From an uncultured Clostridia bacterium (lineage in GTDB: Bacteria; Bacillota; Clostridia; Christensenellales; Borkfalkiaceae), in the NCBI GenBank assembly GCA_934278995.1, contig CAKQWM010000006.1, positions 1-64,000 on the forward strand: a stretch of DNA of 64,000 nt, written 5' to 3'. Below are positions 50,858 through 60,281 of the stretch, in pieces (position 1 is the first letter of the stretch; each line of letters starts with the position of its first letter). Both the position numbers and the translations under genes were made by a program. The notes beneath the pieces were generated by a model that did not search any database, was not told where the DNA came from, and saw nothing but the letters and a program-made list of their open reading frames with translations.

Positions 50858-53521
50858 ATGAAGAAAGTTTTAACAATGATTTTATTCGTCGTCATGGTTT
50901 TGTGCGTGACTTTGGTTGCTTGCAACAAAGGTCCTTCCATGACGGGCGAGGGCGAATTTGCTTATCAACCGTACAGCGGTACGAATTCGTTCAGTAACGA
51001 GAAAGTGCTTCCGACAGACCTGCCTGAAAATCTGACCGAGCCTACTTTGCAAATTCATTATTATCGCAAAAATTCGGCGGATTACAAAAAATGGGGCTTC
51101 TGGCTTTGGGCAAAGGGAGGCGAAGGCAAACTGTTCAACCTCAACTATCAGGACGATTTCGGCGGAATCGCTTTATATAAACTGTCCGAGATCGGTAGCG
51201 GAGCAGAACAAAAAGGCATTGGCGTCATTCCGAGGCTTCAGTCCGGCTGGACGAAGGACGGAGACGCCGACAGAGAAATCGATTTCAAACAACTCACTTT
51301 ACAAAACAACTGCTATCACGTTTACGTCATTCAAGGAGATATCAACGTGTACACTACGCTTGACGATCAATTAAAACAAAGAGTCGTTGACTTAAAATAC
51401 GGCGTCAACGCCGAATTTACAGACGAGCAGAATATTTCCATAAAAACGGAGACCCCCGTTAAAAAAGTGGAAATTTTGCACGGTCAGGACGTTTTAGGCG
51501 GTACCGAGACCGAACTTACCGCTCTTATAACCTATAAATTCAAAAAGGGAAGCAAGGCGAAAATAGGCGACGAATATTTTGCGAGAGTCGTTTTTGAAGA
51601 CGGAAAAACCGTAACTCAAAATATAGCGATTACTAATCTTTTCGGAACCAAATCTTTTGACCAGGCGTATTATTACGACGGCGAATTAGGCGCCTTGTAC
51701 GGAAAAGAAGCAACTACTTTCCGCGTATGGTCGCCCGTTTCGACTAAAATAGTCCTTAATATTTATAAAAAAGGCGACGGCGCCGAAACGCCCGAAAAAA
51801 CCGAGATGACAAAGGGAGAAAAAGGCGTTTTTGAAACCAGGTTAAGCAGTAACGTGGCGGGTAAGTATTATACCTACACCGTTTATAACTCGGCTTATCC
51901 CGGCGGACGCGAAGTAGTGGATCCTTACGCTAAAAGCGCGGGCTTGAGCGGCGTAAGAGGTCAGATAGTCGATTTTTCGGATACCAATCCGGACGGGTGG
52001 GACAAGATAAAACCGCACGCTTACGACAGAAAATCTCTCACCGTATGGGAAACTCACGTTTCCGACGTTACGAGTTCGCAAACGTGGAAGGGAACGGAAA
52101 GTAACCGTAAAAAATTCCTCGGCATGGCGGAAAGCGGTACTACTTATACGAAAGACGGCGTAACCGTCAAGACGGGCTTCGATCATATCAAGGAGTTAGG
52201 CGTCAACGCCGTACAACTCGTACCTATATTCGATCAGGCGAACGACGAAAGCGTTATGAAGTTCAACTGGGGCTACAATCCGCTGAATTACAACGTTTTA
52301 GAAGGAAGTTATTCTTCCGATCCTACCGACGGCTACGTTCGTATAAGAGAATTTAAACAACTCGTCAAGGCTTATAACGAGGCGGGTATAAATATCATTA
52401 TGGACGTCGTCTATAACCACGTTGCGGCGGCAAGCGGTTCTAACTTTGACGTTCTGATGCCCGGTTATTATTTCCGTTACACCAAAACGGGCGCGTTTTC
52501 CGACGGTTCAGGTTGCGGTAACGAAACGGCAAGCGACCACAGCATGTTCAGAAAGTTCATGATAGACTCGGTTTGCTTCTGGGCAAAAGAGTACAAACTC
52601 GGCGGATTCAGATTCGACCTTATGGGCGTACACGATATCGATACCATGAACGAATTAAACGCCGAACTTAAAAAAATCAACTCCTCTATCGTCGTTTACG
52701 GCGAGCCTTGGGAAGGCGGTACCTGCGCGCTCGCGCAATCAAAACAAGCCGACCAGAGTAACGGAAATCTTCTCACCGTAGGTCAGTTCAGCGATCAGTT
52801 CCGCGACGCTTTGATAAAGGGCGGTATGAACGACAAAAAGAACCTCGGTTGGGTTACCAACATAGGCGCTGTCGATACGAACGACCTTTCGAGAATAGTT
52901 GCCGGCTTAAAAGGTCAGATATATACCGGTTCACTTACGATATCCTCTCCCGACAAGGTCGTAAACTACGTTACCTGTCACGATAACTACACGCTTTACG
53001 ACAGAATAGTCGCTACCGGCGAATACGAAACGATAAGCCATGCCGACATGATTAAAAAGATGGCTGTTCTTGCCGATGCCATGGTATTTACCGCAAACGG
53101 CACGTCGTTTATGCTCGCGGGCGATGAATTTTTGCGTACAAAAGGCGGCGATTCCAACTCTTACGAATCGAGTTACAAAGTCAACGAACTCGATTACTCT
53201 TTGAAAGTAAAGCATTACGACGTTTTTGAAAAATTCCAAAAACTTATAGCCTTCAAACAGACCTGTAAAGCCCTTCAATATGACGAAAATCAGATATCGT
53301 TATATAAAGTTTCGACTATAAACGGCGGGGCTACAATTCAGATTACTTTTACCGTTGACGGAAAAAATTATAAAATCATTCACTCCAACAGCGCGGTAAA
53401 AGGTAAAAACTATACGGCGGATTTTGCAGGCTACACGCTATATCTCGATACGGTAGGCGACGGCGCTCTTTCAGCAAATACGCCCCTTTTGCCTTATCAG
53501 ACGATTATCGCATACAAATAA
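50858..53521 (+). CDS. Secreted type I pullulanase lipoprotein (GH13)
   Basis: An 887-residue lipoprotein with Cys22 (LVAC). The order is a CBM41-like module (about 62-165, KWGFWLWAKGGEG), a middle beta region, a CBM48 N-domain (275-370) and a GH13 barrel. The pullulanase signature appears as FNWGYNP (469-475; usually YNWGYDP). Catalytic residues are Asp587 (GGFRFD), Glu616 (VYGEPWEGG) and Asp709 (VTCHDN). It debranches alpha-1,6 links in pullulan or amylopectin outside the cell and feeds the amylase and importer. AGGAGG precedes the ATG. Confidence 0.93.
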   Translation: MKKVLTMILFVVMVLCVTLVACNKGPSMTGEGEFAYQPYSGTNSFSNEKVLPTDLPENLTEPTLQIHYYRKNSADYKKWGFWLWAKGGEGKLFNLNYQDDFGGIALYKLSEIGSGAEQKGIGVIPRLQSGWTKDGDADREIDFKQLTLQNNCYHVYVIQGDINVYTTLDDQLKQRVVDLKYGVNAEFTDEQNISIKTETPVKKVEILHGQDVLGGTETELTALITYKFKKGSKAKIGDEYFARVVFEDGKTVTQNIAITNLFGTKSFDQAYYYDGELGALYGKEATTFRVWSPVSTKIVLNIYKKGDGAETPEKTEMTKGEKGVFETRLSSNVAGKYYTYTVYNSAYPGGREVVDPYAKSAGLSGVRGQIVDFSDTNPDGWDKIKPHAYDRKSLTVWETHVSDVTSSQTWKGTESNRKKFLGMAESGTTYTKDGVTVKTGFDHIKELGVNAVQLVPIFDQANDESVMKFNWGYNPLNYNVLEGSYSSDPTDGYVRIREFKQLVKAYNEAGINIIMDVVYNHVAAASGSNFDVLMPGYYFRYTKTGAFSDGSGCGNETASDHSMFRKFMIDSVCFWAKEYKLGGFRFDLMGVHDIDTMNELNAELKKINSSIVVYGEPWEGGTCALAQSKQADQSNGNLLTVGQFSDQFRDALIKGGMNDKKNLGWVTNIGAVDTNDLSRIVAGLKGQIYTGSLTISSPDKVVNYVTCHDNYTLYDRIVATGEYETISHADMIKKMAVLADAMVFTANGTSFMLAGDEFLRTKGGDSNSYESSYKVNELDYSLKVKHYDVFEKFQKLIAFKQTCKALQYDENQISLYKVSTINGGATIQITFTVDGKNYKIIHSNSAVKGKNYTADFAGYTLYLDTVGDGALSANTPLLPYQTIIAYK

Positions 53522-53530
53522 CCAAAATAG

Positions 53531-53607
53531 TCTTTTAAGGGCAATTTTTTGCCCTTAAAAGATAAACAAACACCGTCTTTTAAGGGCAGTTTTTTGCCCT
53601 TAAAAGA
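53531..53607 (+). repeat. Duplicated 32-nt hairpin behind the pullulanase gene
   Basis: TCTTTTAAGGGCA pairs with TGCCCTTAAAAGA around a T-rich loop at 53531-53562, and again at 53576-53607 with one or two changes. The unit period is 45 nt. Neither copy is followed by a T run. Confidence 0.75.
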
Positions 53608-53630
53608 TAAATAAAAAATCGGTGGATATT

Positions 53631-54362
53631 ATGAAAAAAATCACTTATATCGCGTTTTTGCTCATATTCTGTTTGTCTTTAATCGCAGGCTGTCAAAAGT
53701 CTTATAAACCCGATCCCGAAGTCGAAGAATACCTAAACGGCGATATTTCCGCCCAAAACGCGATGAACGCCGTAAAAACGGCAAACTATACCGTTAAAGA
53801 AACGAAAAGCAAATTCGACGGAACGGTTACAGGCACGAGCGTAACCGAAGTTTTTATCGATTTAACCGATAAAAATTCCCGCGTTGTCAGGATAAAGATA
53901 ACGACCGACGGCGATTATTCGGACGGAAAAACCAAAGAAAGCCTCGTTACGATAAAAAGAGAAAACTCGGTTTACGTTCATCAAAAGACCGAAAACGGCA
54001 AAACCGAAACGAAGGAGGTTACGGAAGATTTCGCAACCGATTACGTTACAAAACTGTTTTTTACTTTTAACGACGCTTACTATGAAGGCGGATTATATTA
54101 CGGCGATTATTTCAGACTGTATATATATAAATATCCTTCGCAGTTCTTTTTCGTCGATAAAGAAAACGATTTATGCGCTTTTCATCAGGCGCGCTTTGTC
54201 GAATATAAAGACGTCGGCAAAGTTACGTTCGTTCAGAAAACCAAAATTAACAGGCTCGGTCTTTTACGGTTTAACGAAGAAAGATACGAATCCGAAGAAA
54301 AGGATTTTTCTTTGGTTTCAACACTTAACGCCGATTACGTTTACTTTGAAACCAAGGCTTGA
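53631..54362 (+). CDS. Lipoprotein of unknown function
   Basis: A 243-residue lipoprotein with Cys21 (IAGC). The mature part is beta-rich and charged, with a KTKESLVTIKRENSVYVHQK segment and a Tyr-rich YYEGGLYYGDYFRLYIYKY stretch. It resembles LolA/LppX-like barrel lipoproteins only in general composition, and I do not recognise a family. The ATG at 53631 is preferred over the GTG at 53622 because GGTGG serves as its ribosome site. It overlies no repeats and is followed by a small membrane protein gene after 6 nt. Confidence 0.7.
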   Translation: MKKITYIAFLLIFCLSLIAGCQKSYKPDPEVEEYLNGDISAQNAMNAVKTANYTVKETKSKFDGTVTGTSVTEVFIDLTDKNSRVVRIKITTDGDYSDGKTKESLVTIKRENSVYVHQKTENGKTETKEVTEDFATDYVTKLFFTFNDAYYEGGLYYGDYFRLYIYKYPSQFFFVDKENDLCAFHQARFVEYKDVGKVTFVQKTKINRLGLLRFNEERYESEEKDFSLVSTLNADYVYFETKA

Positions 54363-54368
54363 CGCGTT

Positions 54369-54860
54369 ATGAAGAAATTTAATAAAATTACCGTTTTCAG
54401 GCTTATATACCTACTTTTCACCGTTTTAACCTTCGGGTTTTCGGTGTTTTTGATGGTCAGGGATTTTGCTTACGGTCTTAAAAATCAAATAGATTTTAAT
54501 TTGATAATCGATATGGTATCGGTGCTTTTTTGCGGACTTTTTGAAATATCCGTTGCGCTGTTTATCGTAAGATCGTTATCTTCAAGGCAAACTTTACTTA
54601 TAAAAAACGTGGTTTTTAAACGCGACGGTTCGCCGTTTTTTGCAGGCGTGATTTTTACCGTTGTAAGCGGAACGCTTTTGACGGCGTTATCCGTTTTGAT
54701 GGTTATTTCCGCTGCGGGAGCGAATATTTTTACAAAAATGATTATAGGCGCTCAATTGTTTATCGCCGACGTAACCGCTACGTTAGGCGTTAATTTATTA
54801 TTTTGTTTTATATATTTTCTTCTTTTCCGTCACGAAGCGGGAACCTTTGAACTTATATAA
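54369..54860 (+). CDS. Small four-helix membrane protein of unknown function
   Basis: A 163-residue protein with four predicted membrane helices (about 8-28, 43-65, 88-112 and 122-145). No family motif is recognised. The start lies 6 nt after the lipoprotein stop without its own clear ribosome site, so translational coupling is likely. The pair sits between two GH13 genes, but nothing in the sequence ties it to glucan use. Confidence 0.65.
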   Translation: MKKFNKITVFRLIYLLFTVLTFGFSVFLMVRDFAYGLKNQIDFNLIIDMVSVLFCGLFEISVALFIVRSLSSRQTLLIKNVVFKRDGSPFFAGVIFTVVSGTLLTALSVLMVISAAGANIFTKMIIGAQLFIADVTATLGVNLLFCFIYFLLFRHEAGTFELI

Positions 54861-54903
54861 AACGCTTATTGTTAAAAACGTTAAGGAGTCAATTTAAATT
54901 ACT

Positions 54904-56595
54904 ATGGACAAATATTCCGTAATGCATCAGTCGGATTCAAGGTTTTCCTTTCCCGTTTCCGATACGGAGGCTTTTTTAAGGCTCAGGGTTAAAAGAAACG
55001 ACGATATAAAATCCGTAAACGTTTTGTGGAACACTTGCCACAAGTTCTGGACGGAGCGTCTGGTTACGCCTATGAAGATTACTGCAAGCGACGCTTTGTT
55101 CGATTATTATACCGCAAAATTAGATAACGGCTATCCCGGATACTCCTATCTTTTCGAGATTACGGACGGCGACGGAGAAGTCTGGTACTATAACGAAAGC
55201 GGTTTCGACAAAAAAATATATCTTACGCAAACTTTTCAGGATAATTTTACCGTGGTTTTTCCTAATTCCGACGACGTGGCGGTTCCGAACGCAAAACTCG
55301 AAGGCAGGGTGTTTTATCAGATTTTCCCCGAACGGTTCAATATGTCCGAAAACAAAAAAGACAAGTCGTATATCACTATGGACTGGTACACGGAGGAACC
55401 TAAAAACGATAAGTTTGCCGGCGGGGATTTTCAGGGGATTATCGAAAAACTCCCTTATTTAAGCGATTTAGGTATAAACGGAATTTACCTGACGCCTGTT
55501 CACCCGTCCGTTTCCGCCCATAAATACGACGTTGACGATTATTTTGCCGTCGATAAAACGTTCGGCGATCTCGACGATTTGAAAAACCTGATAAATGAAG
55601 CCCATAAACGCGATATTTTAATCGTTCTGGACCTTGTTTTTAATCATTCGGGTTATTTTAATCCGCTTTTTCAGGACGTAGTTAAAAACGGAAGAAAGAG
55701 CAAGTATTACGACTGGTATTTCGTTGACGGCGATAAGCCTTCTTACGAAAAAATGAATTATAAAACTTTCAGCGACGTTGCCATGATGCCTAAACTCAAT
55801 ACGAACAACCCCGAAGTTAAAGAGTATCTTACTAATGTAGGAAAGTTTTATCTCGGTTTGGGCGTTGACGGTTTCAGACTCGACGTAGCCTTCGACGTTT
55901 CTCACGAGTTCTGGAGATATTTCAAGTTTAACCTCAAAAAAGAGTATCCCGACGTATTTTTAATCGGCGAAGACTGGCAAAATTCCGAATCATTCCTCGG
56001 AAACGATCAGTGGGACTCTGTTATGAATTACCCGTTTTTATACGCCTGTCAAAGATATTTTGCTTATAAACGCTATAACGCCAAGGATTTTGCCGATTAT
56101 CTCAACAACGCGCTTATGCGTTACAAAGACGGCACCAACCGTATGATGCTCAACCTTATAGATTCGCACGATATCGAACGTTTTTATAACACGTTGAACT
56201 TCGACGACGATCTGATGCTTATGGCGATAGCCGCACTTACTTTTTATCAGGGTTGCCCCATGATTTATTACGGCGACGAAATCTTTATGGAAGGCAAGCA
56301 GGATCCTTATAATCGTAAGTGCATGCGCTGGAACAGCCCGAGGTTTAACTCTGAAGAATTTCAAACGGTAAAAGCGCTGTTTGCTTTGAGAAAACTCGAT
56401 TGTCTTAAAATAGGCGATATATCGATTTGGGAAACTGACGGCGTTTGTTATATAAAACGTAGTCTTGCAGGAAAATCTCTTACGCTTGCGCTTAACTACA
56501 GCGGTAAAGACAAAACGATAAAAGGCAAAGTCATTTTGTCAAGAAACGTTTGCGACTTTATTATGAAGAATAAATCTTTCGCGGTGGTCGAATAA
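54904..56595 (+). CDS. Cytoplasmic GH13 glucosidase (neopullulanase/cyclomaltodextrinase-like)
   Basis: A 563-residue GH13 enzyme without a signal peptide. An N-terminal beta domain (1-125) of the type found in cyclomaltodextrinases precedes the barrel: FYQIFPERF, GIYLTPVHPS, DGFRLDVAFDV with Asp327, IGEDW with Glu356 and IDSHDIERF with Asp423. It probably hydrolyses imported maltodextrins. The AAGGAG site lies 15 nt ahead of the ATG, unusually far; an in-frame ATT at 54898 would have better spacing, but ATG is retained. Confidence 0.92.
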   Translation: MDKYSVMHQSDSRFSFPVSDTEAFLRLRVKRNDDIKSVNVLWNTCHKFWTERLVTPMKITASDALFDYYTAKLDNGYPGYSYLFEITDGDGEVWYYNESGFDKKIYLTQTFQDNFTVVFPNSDDVAVPNAKLEGRVFYQIFPERFNMSENKKDKSYITMDWYTEEPKNDKFAGGDFQGIIEKLPYLSDLGINGIYLTPVHPSVSAHKYDVDDYFAVDKTFGDLDDLKNLINEAHKRDILIVLDLVFNHSGYFNPLFQDVVKNGRKSKYYDWYFVDGDKPSYEKMNYKTFSDVAMMPKLNTNNPEVKEYLTNVGKFYLGLGVDGFRLDVAFDVSHEFWRYFKFNLKKEYPDVFLIGEDWQNSESFLGNDQWDSVMNYPFLYACQRYFAYKRYNAKDFADYLNNALMRYKDGTNRMMLNLIDSHDIERFYNTLNFDDDLMLMAIAALTFYQGCPMIYYGDEIFMEGKQDPYNRKCMRWNSPRFNSEEFQTVKALFALRKLDCLKIGDISIWETDGVCYIKRSLAGKSLTLALNYSGKDKTIKGKVILSRNVCDFIMKNKSFAVVE

Positions 56596-56611
56596 AGGAG
56601 AAAAAATATAT

Positions 56612-56657
56612 AAAAAACGGATTTCGGAAACTCGGTTTTCCGATTTCCGTTTTTTTA
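56612..56657 (+). terminator. Terminator of the alpha-glucan locus
   Basis: AAACGGATTTCGGAAA pairs with TTTCCGATTTCCGTTT (small internal mismatch), followed by more T. Confidence 0.78.
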
Positions 56658-56782
56658 TGCGTGATTTTTATCGCATCGTCGCTTGGAAACAATCTTATAT
56701 AATATTTAAGTAATTTTACGCGCGAAACACAATCCGGAATAATAAACGGTGTACGCAAAATAAATACAAAATTTACAAAAAA

Positions 56783-56815
56783 GCGGATAAAATAATTACA
56801 AAAAACATATCCGTT
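56783..56815. promoter_or_regulatory. Inverted repeat upstream of the 56844 promoter
   Basis: CGGATA and TATCCG arms enclose an AT-rich 20-nt centre about 30 nt ahead of the -35 element. It is a possible regulator site; support is weak. Confidence 0.3.
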
Positions 56816-56843
56816 TAGTGCATATTTTTGACCGTATTATCCC

Positions 56844-56872
56844 TTGCATATTGCGTTTTACCGCTGTACAAT
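56844..56872 (+). promoter_or_regulatory. Promoter of the beta-helix lipoprotein gene
   Basis: TTGCAT (56844-56849), 17 nt, TACAAT (56867-56872). The ATG is at 57172, so the leader would be about 290 nt. Confidence 0.65.
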
Positions 56873-56878
56873 AGGGGC

Positions 56879-57171
56879 GTAAGAAGGGGAGTTTAGTCGT
56901 AACGACGCAAAAACCGACACTCTATAAGAGGCTATATGCGATAATCCTTTAACGGGTTTTCGTCGTATCGTGTAATTTCACGTTTTTATGGTCTTTCATT
57001 ACGTCGAAGGTAAAAAACGTCGTTCGTCTGAGGTTTCGGTTCTTTTTCTTAAGTCAACCGTATCGTTGTAAATAATAGTTGCGCTCGATTTTAAAGCGCG
57101 CTTTTTTGATATTGCCGTACTTGAAAACATGCGTCGGGCAATCAACCGACGTAAAGATATAGGAGGTAAAT
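56879..57171 (+). promoter_or_regulatory. Long structured leader of the beta-helix lipoprotein gene
   Basis: Several small hairpins are visible: CGTG-TAATT-TCACG, a GCGC stem with a T6 run (GCGCTCGATTTTAAAGCGC then GCTTTTTT, near 57084-57110) resembling a terminator, and CGTCGG-GCAATCAA-CCGACG near 57131-57151 just ahead of the ribosome site. I recognise no riboswitch class. Confidence 0.45.
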
Positions 57172-60099
57172 ATGAAAACTGTAACACACAAACTACTTAT
57201 AACGATTATGGCTGTTCTGCTCGTTATTTCGGTTGCGTTTACGTTCGTAGCCTGCGCCAAACAAGGCGAAAAAGGCGAAAAAGGCGACGTTGGTCGGAAC
57301 GGAGCCGACGGCGTAGGCATTGCCGACGTAAAAATCAACGAAAAAGGGCAACTCGTTATCACTTACACAGACGGTAAAGTACAAATCGTAGGCGACGTCG
57401 TCGGTAAAGACGGCAAAGACGGAAAATCCGCCTACGAAATTTACGTAGAGGATTACGGTTATATGGGAAGTCAAACTCAGTGGCTTTATGACCTCGCAAA
57501 CGGAAAATTGTCCGCGCAATATCCCGTAAGATTGTCGGGAGACGCAAAATCGTTCACTTACGGCTTTATAGGCGAAGAAAAAACGGTTGCGATAAACGAA
57601 AAGAACTTCTACGTTGACGGAAGATTGTCCGACGCGTTTATTGCAGATAAAGATTACGTATTCAATACATTTAACGCGGCTTTGGAAGCCGCAACCGACG
57701 GTACGGAAGAAGATCCGATGAATATCTTCATGGCGCCTTACGTTTACTGGACGCACGATCCCGATTCGGAAAAAACAGAACAGGCGACTTTAATGACTAA
57801 AAGTTGCGCAAACTTGCACGTAACAGGTCTTACCGACGACGCGAGAAACGTAGTCATCGCGATGAACTACGGTCATAACGAAGGCTACGACGGCGGTAAC
57901 CCTACCATGCTCAACATATCCGGCGACGGTCTTACCCTTAAAAACTTCACTATCGGCGGTTTCTGCAACGTTGACCTCGATTATCCTCTGAACCCCTCTT
58001 TATCGAGAGTAAAAAGAACGGATAACGTTACTCAATGTCAGATTGCTTCTTACGGCGGCGATAAATTGTTTGCCAAGAACGTTCGTTTCGTAAGTCGTCT
58101 TAACATGATGCCTTTTATCAGCAGTAAGAGGGCTTTATACGTAGATTGCCACCTTGAATCCACAGACGATTCGTTAAACGGTTCTTCAAAAGCGGTATAT
58201 CTTAACTGTGATTTTGAATTTTACAGCGGTAAACCGTGGGGCGGAAGCAGCGGCGTAACGTTGCTTAATTGCGAAATGAAAGGTCGCCACACGAACGTCG
58301 GCGCTCAAGTTAAACAATACCTTTCAAAAGGTGCCGGAAGATTTAACTTAATCGATTGTCGTTTTACCGACGATTATAAAGTTCCCGCAACGTTCGGTTG
58401 GTCGGATATTTTGCCCGATACTTTCCGTAGTTACTATTCCAACGTAACGCGTAACGGCGAACAGATTCACATGGAAGGCGACAACGTCCCCGAAAAGGCT
58501 GTAGATATTACCGGAACGGAATTTTTGAAAGCGTATAAACTCGTTCAGGCAAACGGTAACGTTGTTTACAACGTATATAATCTTCTCCGCGGAACCGACG
58601 AATGGGATCCTTTGGGGCAAAAAGAAACAGTAACCGCGCTCGGAGCAACCGACGTTGCTACTGAAATCAAACCGTACCTGGAAAAAACGACGACTTCGAT
58701 GTGGGGACAGACCTACGTGACTTACGTAGATACCAAGACTCTGGAAACGGGTAAAGAAGGTTTTGACGAAGCCACCGTTCAGTTTGAGGTAGGCGGACCG
58801 CAGAATACCGATTATACGACCGATTACAAGGCGACGTTCAAACTATTGAATCCTATCGACGCTAAATACGTAACGTTAACGCCTTCCGAGGACGGAAAAA
58901 CCTGCCTCGTTAAGGCAATAAACGAACAAGAAGAAACGGCAAAAGTTATTATTGAAGTTATCGGCGAAACCGGCATCGAAGGCGCTATCGCGCTTACGGT
59001 AAAACCGTCTATGCTTCCCGCGCCGACCTTTACCACCGCTCCCGAAATCAAACAAAACGGAGCGAAAGCAGAATTAACGTATAAACTCGATCTCGGCGAA
59101 CGCGAAGACATGTCGCTTATTACGTGGTATCTATGCGACGCGGCAGATTCCGACGGCGGTATTCAGATAGCCATCGGAAGAACCGCTCCTTTAAAAGAGA
59201 TTGCGATTGCCGAAGCATACGTCGGTAAATATCTCCGCGTTGAAATTTTACCCAAACATATCCGCTGCGAATACGGCGATCCTACCGTTTATACTTGTCC
59301 TGTCGCCGTAACGGCGGACGGTGTTTCGGCAGCCGACGGCGTTTCTATCGACGTTAAAACATTCGCAACCGCGCGCCAGGCTCAGATTATCCCCGGTATG
59401 TGGACTTTGGACGCATATTGTCCCGCAGACACTCAACTCGGTTATATTCCTTTGGACGGAAACGAAGTAGATAACAAGTATTCGGCAAAAGTTAACGGCA
59501 AATGGACGCCCGCAAATATTACAGAAAACAACTCGTGGGCGTATGCAATCGGACACAAAAACGGTTTCTTAGGCTACGAAGGCATTTATCACACTCAACG
59601 CGGCGCGCGTATGATGTACACGCCCAAGGGTTCGACTTACGGCGATATGAACGCTACAATTAAACTTGCGCCCGGTAAGACCGCTGCTCAGGGTTTCGGT
59701 TCGGACTATCAATATATGGATATCATGATTAAGTTCGACACTACTACCTTAACCGGCTACGGCGTACGTATATACAGAACGAGCGGTTCCTCCTGCGCTG
59801 CCGTTTTGATGGAACATAAAGATGGTAAGTTCAAAGAAATCTGCGCTCCCGTAAACGGAACGTTCTATCTTACCGAAGTAACAGTACGCGTATGGACGGA
59901 AGGAAATACCCTTAACGCAACAATTAAATCGTCTTCTCCGAACGCCGTGTCGCGGGCGGAAGGCACCGATTTACAAAGCGAAGCGAATCTTACCGCAACG
60001 ATAGCGGGTAACCAAAACGGCGGATTCTGCTTAATCAATACGGGTACGCTCGGCGACAACACAACGTACGTCGGCGGTATCGAACTAAACTGGAAGTAA
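57172..60099 (+). CDS. Lipoprotein with collagen-like stretch and right-handed beta-helix domain
   Basis: A 975-residue lipoprotein with Cys28 (FVAC). A short collagen-like tract GEKGEKGDVGRNGADGVG and a second GKDGKDGKS flank a small beta domain (about 33-90). Residues about 160-440 look like a pectin-methylesterase-type parallel beta-helix (FNTFNAALEAATDGTEEDP, LKNFTIGGF, GVTLLNCEMKGR). No full CE8 catalytic set could be confirmed by eye. Ig-like segments (540-740) and a LamG/CBM-like C-terminal domain follow. Surface recognition or processing of a polysaccharide is inferred. AGGAGG precedes the ATG. Confidence 0.8.
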   Translation: MKTVTHKLLITIMAVLLVISVAFTFVACAKQGEKGEKGDVGRNGADGVGIADVKINEKGQLVITYTDGKVQIVGDVVGKDGKDGKSAYEIYVEDYGYMGSQTQWLYDLANGKLSAQYPVRLSGDAKSFTYGFIGEEKTVAINEKNFYVDGRLSDAFIADKDYVFNTFNAALEAATDGTEEDPMNIFMAPYVYWTHDPDSEKTEQATLMTKSCANLHVTGLTDDARNVVIAMNYGHNEGYDGGNPTMLNISGDGLTLKNFTIGGFCNVDLDYPLNPSLSRVKRTDNVTQCQIASYGGDKLFAKNVRFVSRLNMMPFISSKRALYVDCHLESTDDSLNGSSKAVYLNCDFEFYSGKPWGGSSGVTLLNCEMKGRHTNVGAQVKQYLSKGAGRFNLIDCRFTDDYKVPATFGWSDILPDTFRSYYSNVTRNGEQIHMEGDNVPEKAVDITGTEFLKAYKLVQANGNVVYNVYNLLRGTDEWDPLGQKETVTALGATDVATEIKPYLEKTTTSMWGQTYVTYVDTKTLETGKEGFDEATVQFEVGGPQNTDYTTDYKATFKLLNPIDAKYVTLTPSEDGKTCLVKAINEQEETAKVIIEVIGETGIEGAIALTVKPSMLPAPTFTTAPEIKQNGAKAELTYKLDLGEREDMSLITWYLCDAADSDGGIQIAIGRTAPLKEIAIAEAYVGKYLRVEILPKHIRCEYGDPTVYTCPVAVTADGVSAADGVSIDVKTFATARQAQIIPGMWTLDAYCPADTQLGYIPLDGNEVDNKYSAKVNGKWTPANITENNSWAYAIGHKNGFLGYEGIYHTQRGARMMYTPKGSTYGDMNATIKLAPGKTAAQGFGSDYQYMDIMIKFDTTTLTGYGVRIYRTSGSSCAAVLMEHKDGKFKEICAPVNGTFYLTEVTVRVWTEGNTLNATIKSSSPNAVSRAEGTDLQSEANLTATIAGNQNGGFCLINTGTLGDNTTYVGGIELNWK

Positions 60100-60126
60100 T
60101 CGCTATATTACTCGGCTAACGGTTTT

Positions 60127-60168
60127 TGCTTCCCTGCGGCAAACGTCGCGGGGAAGCATTTTCGTTTT
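60127..60168 (+). terminator. Terminator of the beta-helix lipoprotein gene
   Basis: TGCTTCCCTGCG pairs with CGCGGGGAAGCA, then TTTTCGTTTT. Confidence 0.85.
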
Positions 60169-60173
60169 AAAAC

Positions 60174-60202
60174 GCCGATAATCGACCTATACAGGCACTT
60201 TT
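60174..60202 (+). repeat. Dispersed TATAG element, copy 12
   Basis: GCCGATAATCGACCTATACA followed by GGCACTTTT. The last core base is changed (TATAC), and the GCC/GGC stem is kept. Confidence 0.68.
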
Positions 60203-60281
60203 AATAAAAAATAGATTGCATAACACGAATAAAAAAGCAAAATATCAAATAATAAAATTACGTAACCGCCGCTAATTAGTG

